Origin: JALYXI01 sp963795835
Lineage (GTDB): Bacteria; Acidobacteriota; Terriglobia; Bryobacterales; Bryobacteraceae
Assembly (NCBI GenBank): GCA_963795835.1
Contig: CAWCJC010000011.1
Coordinates: 34,567 to 98,566, forward strand
Direction of reading: 5' to 3'
Length of the DNA: 64,000 bases
Positions 20,427 through 28,226 of the stretch are shown here, piece after piece. The translations under genes and the position numbers were made by a program. Below the pieces are notes generated by a model. The model was not told where the DNA came from. It did no database searches and was given only the letters and a program-made list of their open reading frames with translations. Position 1 is the stretch's first letter. Each line of letters begins with the position of its first letter.

Positions 20427-21023
20427 CGCGCCGCCGGCGATTCCCGCGAGTGAGAAGGTGACAAGAAGCGCGAAAAGCAGAAAGATCACTCCGGTCGCGA
20501 GTGCATAAGGGCTTTCCAGCATGCCGGAAGCGCGGGCGTAACTCGCGGGATCTTTCGCCTGCAGCGCGCTGAGTTGGCTGCGGTAAGCTGCGGTGAAGTC
20601 GGAAACTGTGGCGACAAAGGTGAGAGTAAAGAATACGATTACGATTACTGCGTTCAGAACTCCCGTGATGCCGCCCATTTTGGCGCCGCTCCGCACGGTA
20701 AGTGCCTGGCCGGTCCGCTTGCGATAGAGAATCACGGAGTAATAACCGGCGAGGGCGGACCAGAGCAGGAACAGTACGTCCACCCAAGGGAGCGCATCGA
20801 GCATGGAAGCGATGCTAGCCGCAAGAAAGCCTACCCTAACGGCGACAGCGTTGCCGAAGCTTACGGGCAGAATGGCGGGCGGGGGCGGCGGGATGGCCAG
20901 CACCGGCTGAGCTTCAGAAATCTCCTCTTTTTCGAAAACCTGTTCGTGTGTTGGTTTACCACAGCGATGGCAGAAAGATGCGTCTTCGACTAAAGTTGTT
21001 CCGCAACTGCAGATTCCGGCCAC
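20397..21023 (-). CDS. Zinc-ribbon membrane protein
   Basis: About 208 residues from a GTG at 21023. The N-terminus contains a two-CxC/CxxC zinc ribbon (ICSCGTTLVEDASFCHRCGK), then a Pro-rich linker (IPPPPPAILPV), then four hydrophobic segments, including DALPWVDVLFLLWSALAGYY and IVFFTLTFVATVSDF, with DUF4870/RDD-like character (YSVILYRKRTGQALTVRSGA). Membrane protein of unknown role. A longer ORF extends upstream, but it would overlap the start of pccB (21074) and its residues look non-coding. Divergent from pccB. Confidence 0.6.
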   Translation of the reverse strand: MAGICSCGTTLVEDASFCHRCGKPTHEQVFEKEEISEAQPVLAIPPPPPAILPVSFGNAVAVRVGFLAASIASMLDALPWVDVLFLLWSALAGYYSVILYRKRTGQALTVRSGAKMGGITGVLNAVIVIVFFTLTFVATVSDFTAAYRSQLSALQAKDPASYARASGMLESPYALATGVIFLLFALLVTFSLAGIAGGALGAKFAKKD

Positions 21024-21073
21024 AGTTATAGGATAGACGGTCGCTGACGCTTCCGGTTCTGTAAGATGAGCGA

Positions 21074-22607
21074 GTGACTCGACTCGAAGAACTGCGATTG
21101 CGGCATCTGGCGGCGGAAGAAGGGGGCGGAGCCGAACGGCGGGAGCGGCAGCATCGTGAAGGAAAGCTTTCGGCGCGCGAGCGGGTGGATCTGCTGCTGG
21201 ATGAGGGCACGTTTGAGGAGCTGGACAAATTGGTGACCCACCGGTCACGGAACTTCGGGCTGGAAGATCAGGTGATTCCGGGCGATGGCCTGGTTACGGG
21301 TTACGGATTGGTGGAAGGGCGGCTGGTGTATACGTTCGCCCAGGATTTTACAGTGCTGGGGGGAAGCCTTTCAGAGAGCAACGCGCAGAAAATTTGTAAG
21401 GTGATGGATCTGGCGTTGAAGACGGGTGCTCCGTTGGTCGGGCTGAACGATTCTGGTGGGGCGCGGATTCAGGAAGGCGTGGTGTCGCTTGCGGGTTATG
21501 CCGATATCTTTCTGCGCAACACGCTTTCAAGCGGGGTGATTCCGCAGATCTCGGCAATTATGGGGCCTTGCGCGGGCGGCGCGGTATATAGCCCGGCGAT
21601 CACGGACTTTGTGTTTATGGTGGACCAGACAAGTTATATGTTCGTGACAGGACCCGATGTACTGAAGACTGTTACGCATGAGGATGTAACGAAAGAGAAG
21701 CTGGGCGGCGCCGACACGCATAACTCGGTCAGCGGTGTGGGGCACTTCAAGGCCGCGACAGATACCGAATGCATCCAGATGATCCGCGAGTTGCTAGGTT
21801 TCCTGCCTTCGAACAATCAGGAGGACCCGCCACGGCGCGTGAGCAGCGATCCGGCTTCCCGCGCCGATGCCGCGCTCGATACTCTGGTGCCCACCGAGCC
21901 GAATCTCCCCTATGACATGAAGGAGTTAATCCGGCGCGTGGTGGACGATGCCTATTTGTTTGAGGTACAGGAGCACTTCGCCCAGAACATCGTGATCGGC
22001 TTTGCGCGGATGGATGGGCGGCCGGTGGGAATCGTGGCGAATCAGCCGGCGTTCCTGGCGGGCTGTTTGGATATCGATAGCTCAGTAAAAGCGGCGCGAT
22101 TCGTGCGATTCTGCGATGCCTTCAACATCCCGATCGTCACCTTTGAGGATGTGCCCGGATTCCTGCCGGGAACCGCGCAGGAGTTTGGCGGCATCATCCG
22201 GCATGGGGCGAAACTGCTTTTCGCTTACGCCGAGGCTACGGTTCCAAAAATCACGATAGTGACGCGCAAAGCATATGGCGGGGCTTATTGCGTGATGGGG
22301 TCGAAACACTTGCGGACAGATGTAAATCTCGGGTATCCCACGGCGGAGATTGCGGTGATGGGGGCCGAGGGAGCGGTGAACATTGTCTACCGGCGGGAGT
22401 TGATGGCAGATCCTTCGGCACGGCCGGCGCTAGTGGAGGAGTTTCGCGACAAGTTTGCGAATCCCTTCATCAGCGCGGAGCGTGGTTATCTGGACGACAT
22501 TATCGAGCCGCAGAGAGACTCGGGCACGCATTTGCAAGGCTTTGGCGATGCTGGAGAACAAGGTGGATACCATGCCGAAGAAGAAGCACGGGAATATTCC
22601 GCTGTAA
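21074..22607 (+). CDS. pccB: Propionyl-CoA/acyl-CoA carboxylase beta subunit (one frameshift)
   Basis: Carboxyltransferase subunit of a biotin-dependent acyl-CoA carboxylase, 510 residues after removing one base near 22511. It starts RLEELRLRHLAAEEGGGAER (typical of PccB) and carries both carboxyltransferase lobes: GARIQEGVVSLAGYADIFLR with the acyl-CoA oxyanion Gly pair, and FEDVPGFLPGTAQEFGGIIR plus RKAYGGAYCVMGSKHLRTD in the C-lobe. The corrected C-terminus ends MPKKKHGNIPL, the diagnostic PccB tail, which supports the correction; the uncorrected frame runs to 22732. No biotin carboxylase gene is adjacent. It would convert propionyl-CoA to methylmalonyl-CoA. Confidence 0.92.
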
Positions 22608-22631
22608 AGCGGCGTGAGCGTCACCGGAGCC

Positions 22632-23204
22632 TTAACGCTTTGCGGCGAGAGAGCGCACGGCGGCAATCACAGGGGGAAGGGGGAAGCGGCCTTTCTTTAA
22701 ATCGTGGGCGGCGTTCGAAACTTCAGTTATGATCGTTTTCGCCGGAATCAGCGTGATCGCTTTCTCCAGCTCATCAGTGGTAGCAAAAGGGTCCTTGGGG
22801 CCGTGTACGAAAGAGGCTGGAATGTGGAGACTTGGAAAGTGCTCGGTGCGCAATTGATCCGGCTTCCCGGGCGGATGCAGCGGGTACGAGAACAGTACGA
22901 GAGCGTCAGCGATCCCGGAGTCTTCCGCGGCCACCATGCTCGTCTGCCGCCCTCCGTAGGATTGGCCACCGGCGTAAACCGGGCCGGCCACCTTCTTGCG
23001 AACTTCGGCAATCGCTTCGCGAATCAGGTCGCGATCTTTCGGAGCGGATCGGCCCTTTGTTAGGTTGAAACGCAGCACGTAAATGCCTGCTTCGGCGAAA
23101 GCCTCCCCAATCGCGATGAGAAGCGGCGAGTTCGAATCCCCGCTCGCGCCGTGCGTAAGGGCCAGGCCTTCACCGGTTGGATTTAGCGGTACGTGTTCGC
23201 TCAT
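22632..23204 (-). CDS. Small alpha/beta hydrolase of the KANL3/Tex30 type
   Basis: Cytoplasmic hydrolase-fold protein of 190 residues. It shows the oxyanion segment LALTHGASGDSNSPLL, the nucleophile elbow GGQSYGGRQTSM (Ser), an acidic residue in FVHGPKDPFATTDE and the His in VSNAAHDLKKG, so a complete Ser-Asp-His triad is present. Proteins of this type are annotated as alpha/beta hydrolase-like, substrate unknown. Divergently placed from the amidohydrolase-like gene. Confidence 0.8.
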   Translation of the reverse strand: MSEHVPLNPTGEGLALTHGASGDSNSPLLIAIGEAFAEAGIYVLRFNLTKGRSAPKDRDLIREAIAEVRKKVAGPVYAGGQSYGGRQTSMVAAEDSGIADALVLFSYPLHPPGKPDQLRTEHFPSLHIPASFVHGPKDPFATTDELEKAITLIPAKTIITEVSNAAHDLKKGRFPLPPVIAAVRSLAAKR

Positions 23205-23269
23205 TGCTGACTCTCCGGCCTACAAAGCACCAATGCGATCTTCAAGAAAGGCGGCCTCTCGACGATTGT

Positions 23270-24428
23270 ATGCTTAAAGCTTCTGTCCCGCTTATTTGCG
23301 ATGGTGTGGTTCGCGGCTGCCGGCGCGTTCGCGCAGGATGCATTTCTGCTGCGCAACGGCACTGTGCATACAATCTCGGGGCCGGTGCTGGAAGGCGCTT
23401 CGGTGTTGGTGCGCGATGGCAAGGTGATCGGAGTGGGCAAGGGGCTTGCCGCTCCTGACGGAGTCCGCACCATAGACGTTACCGGAAAGCACGTGTTTCC
23501 GGGAATGATCGATTCGGCATCATTCGGGGGACATGGAACCGAGCCTTCGGAAATGGCTCGGGAAAACGGCGTGGTCGCTTCGATCATCGTGCCTGAAGGG
23601 GAACTCGGTCCGGTGAAACTGGAGGGCAAGACGGTCGCGATGCATCTGCGCTTTCCTGTTGTGGAGACCGTCCGCCAGGTGCCGCATGAGAGCGAAGAAG
23701 ACGATGAAGAGCCCGAGACGGCAGTCGAAGTGGAACCCATCCCTTACGCCGAGGCAAAGGCGAAGCACGATCGCGAGTTAGCAGCGTTGAATCGGACATT
23801 TGAGGCCGCCCGCCGGTACAGGAAGAGCCATCGGAAAACAGATTTGCGTTTGGAGGCGTTGGTTCCCGTGCTCGACGGAAGCTTACCGCTGTTAGTCACG
23901 GCGGTGCGGGAGCGCGAAATCCGGGAGGCCATTGAGTTTGCCGACGCCCAACACGTGCGCATGATCCTGGCGGATGCGGCGGAGAGTTACAAGGTGATCC
24001 CAGAGATCCAGGTGCGCAAGATTCCCGTGATCCTGCAGCCGACTTTCAGCCTGCCCCTGGCGCGTGACGATGATTACGATCGCTCTTACGCAACGCCAGG
24101 CCAGCTCTTCCGGGCGGGAGTGCCGTTTGCGATCGCGACGTTCAGTGCGAATGGGGGCCGCAACTTGCCTTACCAGGCCGCGGCCGCGGTGCCCTTTGGA
24201 TTGCCGCATGATGAGGCATACAAGGCTGTGAGTCTGAGCGCGGCGCGAATCTTCGGCTTGAAAAGCCTGGGCGCAATCGAGGAAGGAAAGCGGGCGGATT
24301 TGATTGTCACCGACGGAGATCCCCTGGAGGTGACAACGCGGGTGACAATGGAGTTTCTCGCGGGTGTGGCGGTGGATTTGGAGGGGCGGCGAAAGGCTTT
24401 GTATCAGAAGTATTTGGGGCAACCGTGA
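23270..24428 (+). CDS. Secreted amidohydrolase-like protein lacking the HxH metal motif
   Basis: About 385 residues in the amidohydrolase superfamily, imidazolonepropionase-like: it has the N-terminal beta-sandwich (FLLRNGTVHTISGPVLEGAS) and the C-terminal GLKSLGAIEEGKRADLIVTD. The usual metal-binding HxH after the PGMID box is missing: the sequence reads GKHVFPGMIDSASFGG, so catalysis by the standard binuclear site is doubtful. An acidic insert (ESEEDDEEPETAVEVEP) is present. The best signal peptide comes from ATG 23270 if one base of the AAA run at 23276-23278 is removed (MLKLLSRLFAMVWFAAAGA); otherwise ATG at 23301 starts within it. A partner amidohydrolase may supply activity. Confidence 0.7.
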
Positions 24429-24449
24429 GCGGAGACTACATCGTCGTCA

Positions 24450-24737
24450 TTACCAGCTCAAGATACCCGTCCTAGCTTCCTCCTCCAAATTCGGCAGGTA
24501 CGCGGTCCCGCAGCGCTCGCACCGGTAAACCTCCGCCTCTGCGCCCCCGGCTAACGCCGCAATCTCCGCCCCAAATCCATGCCACCGTTTCAGATGTCCA
24601 TGGCAGGGCTTTCCCTTCTCGCCCGTTTCATTGCAAGCCCGCATGCGCCCCATCCGCCGTTTCACTTTCCGCCCGTCTGGTAGCTCCGCCAAGACTTCCG
24701 TTACAGGCGCGGGATGGTTGGGTTTAGGGAAGTCCAT
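24450..24737 (-). CDS. Small Cys-containing hypothetical protein
   Basis: A 95-residue protein I do not recognise. It has six Cys/His candidates for zinc binding: ACNETGEKGKPCHGHLKRWH and, further on, YRCERCGTAYLPN, forming a CxxC knuckle. The basic patch PDGRKVKRRMGRMRA could bind nucleic acid. Predicted cytoplasmic. It lies between the amidohydrolase-like gene and recO, whose start is 62 bp away on the other strand. Confidence 0.5.
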   Translation of the reverse strand: MDFPKPNHPAPVTEVLAELPDGRKVKRRMGRMRACNETGEKGKPCHGHLKRWHGFGAEIAALAGGAEAEVYRCERCGTAYLPNLEEEARTGILSW

Positions 24738-24799
24738 CGGGTAATCAACTTATGGTAATCTGGGTTTCCGCTTACCGTGCGACATCGCCTGGATGTGTC

Positions 24800-25450
24800 A
24801 TGTCCGCCCGCGTGAGCGAAGCATTTGTTTTGCTAACCTATCCGCTCAAAGAATCGGACCTTATCGTGAGTTTCCTCGCCCGGGACGCGGGAAAACTGCG
24901 TGGGGTCGCCAGGCGCGCGCGGCGCCCGAAAAGCGGTTTCGGAGCGGGCCTCGAACGGCTTTCGCAGGTCAAGCTGTCCTACTTTCAGCGTGAAAATCGC
25001 GAGCTGGTCTCCATCGATTCCTGCGATCTCCTTCAATCCCAATTCGCCCTTATGAGCGACTACTGGTCCGGCATCGCGCTCGATTTCATCGCCGAAGTCT
25101 CCGAACAACTCCTCCCCCCCGCCGAGCCTAACGAACGCTATTTCCGTCTCGTCGAGGCCGTGCTGCTTCACCTGCGCTCGGGCGTTCCTGGCGCCGTTTG
25201 GCGCGGTGTTACCTACTTCACCTTCTGGTCCGTCCGCCTCGCCGGAATCCTGCCTGAATTCCGCGGCGTCACACCTGCCTCACTCGGGCTCGCAGAATCC
25301 ATGCTGCGCCTCCCGATTGGCCAATGTGCCCCCGGCCCTTTCGAACAATCCACCGCCGCCGATCTTCGCAAATTCCTCATCCGCCAGATTGAAGACCTGA
25401 TTGACCGCCGCCTCAAAACCGCCGCCCTCCTCACCGCCCGCCCCTTCTAG
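24800..25450 (+). CDS. recO: DNA repair protein RecO
   Basis: About 216 residues, of the usual size for RecO, which loads RecA onto SSB-coated single-stranded DNA with RecR. The N-terminal OB fold reads VLLTYPLKESDLIVSFLARD and GKLRGVARRARRPKSGFG, and the helical C-terminal part lacks the zinc Cys set, as in a subset of RecO. The ATG at 24800 is chosen over an earlier Met at 24752 because it begins at the OB-fold strand. It is immediately followed by glyQ (3-bp gap). Confidence 0.9.
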   Translation: MSARVSEAFVLLTYPLKESDLIVSFLARDAGKLRGVARRARRPKSGFGAGLERLSQVKLSYFQRENRELVSIDSCDLLQSQFALMSDYWSGIALDFIAEVSEQLLPPAEPNERYFRLVEAVLLHLRSGVPGAVWRGVTYFTFWSVRLAGILPEFRGVTPASLGLAESMLRLPIGQCAPGPFEQSTAADLRKFLIRQIEDLIDRRLKTAALLTARPF

Positions 25451-25453
25451 CCG

Positions 25454-26326
25454 ATGGATTCCTACCAGCAAATCATCTTTAAGCTGAAAAACTACTGGGC
25501 GGAGCGCGGCTGCATTATTCAGGAGCCGTTCGATAACGAGGTCGGCGCCGGCACCATGGCCCCGGAGACTTTCCTCCGCGTGCTCGGACCCCAGCCGTAC
25601 CGCACCGGTTACGTCCAGCCCAGCCGCCGGCCCGCCGATGGCCGCTATGGGGAAAATCCCAATCGCCTTTATAAGCACCAGCAGTTTCAACTGATTCTGA
25701 AACCCGCCCCCGCCGACGTCATCGAGCAGTATTTAGGCAGCCTCGAAGCTCTCGGCATCAATCTGGGCGAGCACGATATCAAGCTTGAAGAAGACAACTG
25801 GGAATCGCCGACCTTGGGCGCTTCCGGTCTCGGCTGGCAGGTGATGCTCGATGGGCTCGAAATCACCCAGTTCACGTATTTCCAGCAGTGCGGTGGTATT
25901 GAGCTCGATCTGGTTCCGGTTGAAATTACGTACGGCCTGGAGCGCCTCTCCGCCTTCCTGCAATCGAAAGACAGTGTTTACGATATCGAGTGGACTTCAG
26001 GCGTTACCTATGGCGATGTCCGCAGGCGCGACGAACTTCAATACTCGGTCTACAACTTTGAACTCGCCGACCGCGACACTCTCTGGAAGCTCTTCGGTCT
26101 CTACGAGGGTGAGGCTCAGCGCCTGCTCGCGCTTTATCCAAAGGCGCAGGAGAAGGAACGCTTCCCGCTGCTCGCGACGTACGACCAGGTGCTCAAGTGC
26201 AGCAACCTCTTTAATACTCTCGATGCCCGGGGGGCGATCAGCGTCACAGAACGGGTGGCAGTGATCGCGAGAGTTCGAAAGTTGGCGGTAGGCGTGGCGG
26301 CGGCTTGGGTGGATCAATCCGCATGA
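25454..26326 (+). CDS. glyQ: Glycyl-tRNA synthetase alpha subunit
   Basis: Class II synthetase alpha subunit (290 residues) of the alpha2-beta2 GlyRS. The whole family landmark set is present: IIFKLKNYWAERGCIIQEPF (motif 1 area), then GTMAPETFLRVLGPQPY, QFQLILKPAPADVIEQYLGS, EDNWESPTLGASGLGWQVML and QCGGIELDLVPVEITYGLER. It makes the glycyl-adenylate and binds the acceptor end. The stop TGA overlaps the glyS ATG (ATGA). Forms a unit with recO, glyS and ppdK. Confidence 0.97.
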   Translation: MDSYQQIIFKLKNYWAERGCIIQEPFDNEVGAGTMAPETFLRVLGPQPYRTGYVQPSRRPADGRYGENPNRLYKHQQFQLILKPAPADVIEQYLGSLEALGINLGEHDIKLEEDNWESPTLGASGLGWQVMLDGLEITQFTYFQQCGGIELDLVPVEITYGLERLSAFLQSKDSVYDIEWTSGVTYGDVRRRDELQYSVYNFELADRDTLWKLFGLYEGEAQRLLALYPKAQEKERFPLLATYDQVLKCSNLFNTLDARGAISVTERVAVIARVRKLAVGVAAAWVDQSA

Positions 26327-28224
26327 AGCTGCTACTTGAAATCGGCACGGAAGAAATTCCGGACTGGATGATCCCCGACGCGCTCGAACAGATGCGCACG
26401 CTCTTCGGCCAGCCCTGCAAGACGGACGCCACCTGTCGGCGTCTGGTGCTAAGAGCCACCGAACTCCCCGAGCGCCAGCCCGATCGCGACGAGTACGTCG
26501 CAGGGCCGGCCCTCAATGCCCCCGCGCAAGCCGTGGAGGGCTTTGCCAGAAAACAAGGGATCGCTAAAGAAGCTCTGCAGCAGCGCGACGGCAAATACGG
26601 CTATCAGCGCCGCACGCCCGGCCAAGACACCGTAACTCTTCTCGCCACGAGCCTGCCGGAGCTCATCGCCAAAATCCAGTGGCCTAAATCCATGTACTGG
26701 ACGGCGAAAGGTGGCCCGAAATTCATCCGCCCCGTCCGCTGGATTGTGGCTCTGCTCGACCAGAAGATTATCCCGTTCGAATTTGCCGGAGTTCAAAGCG
26801 GCAATCAAAGTTCCGGCCACCGCCGTCTTGGCAAACCGGGCTTTCCGGTTTCCACTGAGAACTACGAACAGGAACTCCGCGAAAACGGAGTGATCCTGAG
26901 CGCGGATGAACGCCGCGAAAAGATAGAAAAGGAACTGCCCACGGAAGTCCGCCCGGACCCGAAGCTCCTCGAAACCCTGGTCTACTTGACCGAATTCCCG
27001 ACCGTGGTAACAGGGGAATTCGAAGAGGCGTTCCTCACTCTTCCCCCCGAAGTTCTGACCACGGTAATGCGCTCCCACCAGAAGTACTTCTCGGTCGGCA
27101 CGGAAAAGCTTGCGCCCCGGTTCGCAGCGGTGATGAACACCGCGGGCGACCCGAAAGGTCTCGTCCGTCAGGGCAACGAACGTGTCCTAAAAGCACGTTT
27201 TAACGATGCCCGATTCTTTTGGGACACCGATCAGCACCGCACGCTGGAACAACGCGTCGAGGATCTTAAGAACGTCACCTTCCAAACCAAACTGGGCAGC
27301 TACTACGAGAAAACCCAACGTGTAGAAGGCTTGGTAGCGGTCCTGGGCGGCGACACCGATGCACTCCGCGCCGCCAGGCTGGCCAAGTCCGATCTCACCA
27401 CCGAACTCGTCAAGGAGTTCACCGAACTCCAAGGCATCATCGGCGGCCTTTACGCCCGCGCGCAAGGCGAACCCGAATCCGTAGCGGACGCCATTTACGA
27501 TCACTACAAACCGGTCAGCATGGAAGACACGATCCCGCGCACAGAAGCCGGCCAGATCCTCTCGATTGCCGACAAGCTCGATACCCTGATCGGCTGCTTT
27601 CAGGTCGGGCTCATTCCTTCTGGTTCCAAAGATCCTTTCGCTCTTCGGCGAGCCGCGCAAGGGATCGTCAAAATCCTCGTCGAGGCTAATCTAGCCCTGC
27701 CTCTTCGCAGCTTCCTGAAAGACCCCAAGCTGGAAGAATTCCTCATGGAGCGCGTCCGCAACTATTTCCGCGACTACGCCTACGATGAAGTGAACGCCGT
27801 CCTCGCCTCCGGTTGGGAGAGCCTTCCCGACGTTCGCGAACGCCTCATCGCACTCAAAGCCGTCCGCCCCACAGCCGATTTCGAACCACTCGCCCAGAGC
27901 TTCAAGCGCATTCAAAACATCCTCACCAACGCGGAGCCCTCCACTGTCAACCCCTCGCTCCTCGAACCCGGCCCCGAGCAGGAACTGTACCAAGCCTTCA
28001 CCCGCATTCAGTCGGAAATAGCAACGCTTGCTTATCAGCCCGCTCTCGAAAAAATCGCAACCCTCCGCCCCGCCGTGGACCGCTTCTTCGATGGCGTGAT
28101 GGTCAACGTCCCTGACGAAGCCATCCGCCGCAACCGCTTGGCGCTGCTCCAATCCATCTCAACCGAATTTTCCAAGATAGCCGACTTTTCAAAGATCGTT
28201 ACCCAACAGGAGACCAAAGTTTAA
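26323..28224 (+). CDS. glyS: Glycyl-tRNA synthetase beta subunit
   Basis: 633 residues starting MKLLLEIGTEEIPDWM, the signature of GlyS. It has the tRNA-binding beta-specific region, HD-like and anticodon parts (KSMYWTAKGGPKFIRPVRWI; LPPEVLTTVMRSHQKYFSV; DTIPRTEAGQILSIADKLDT; DPFALRRAAQGIVKIL). The alternative start at 26305 is rejected because it adds six residues ahead of the conserved Met. Ends two bases before ppdK. Confidence 0.97.
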   Translation: MKLLLEIGTEEIPDWMIPDALEQMRTLFGQPCKTDATCRRLVLRATELPERQPDRDEYVAGPALNAPAQAVEGFARKQGIAKEALQQRDGKYGYQRRTPGQDTVTLLATSLPELIAKIQWPKSMYWTAKGGPKFIRPVRWIVALLDQKIIPFEFAGVQSGNQSSGHRRLGKPGFPVSTENYEQELRENGVILSADERREKIEKELPTEVRPDPKLLETLVYLTEFPTVVTGEFEEAFLTLPPEVLTTVMRSHQKYFSVGTEKLAPRFAAVMNTAGDPKGLVRQGNERVLKARFNDARFFWDTDQHRTLEQRVEDLKNVTFQTKLGSYYEKTQRVEGLVAVLGGDTDALRAARLAKSDLTTELVKEFTELQGIIGGLYARAQGEPESVADAIYDHYKPVSMEDTIPRTEAGQILSIADKLDTLIGCFQVGLIPSGSKDPFALRRAAQGIVKILVEANLALPLRSFLKDPKLEEFLMERVRNYFRDYAYDEVNAVLASGWESLPDVRERLIALKAVRPTADFEPLAQSFKRIQNILTNAEPSTVNPSLLEPGPEQELYQAFTRIQSEIATLAYQPALEKIATLRPAVDRFFDGVMVNVPDEAIRRNRLALLQSISTEFSKIADFSKIVTQQETKV

Positions 28225-28226
28225 GC

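Noticed and set aside
21024..21248. Upstream extension of the zinc-ribbon membrane protein
   Set aside because: It overlaps pccB antisense and reads as Pro/Ala-rich composition; the zinc ribbon begins right after the GTG at 21023.
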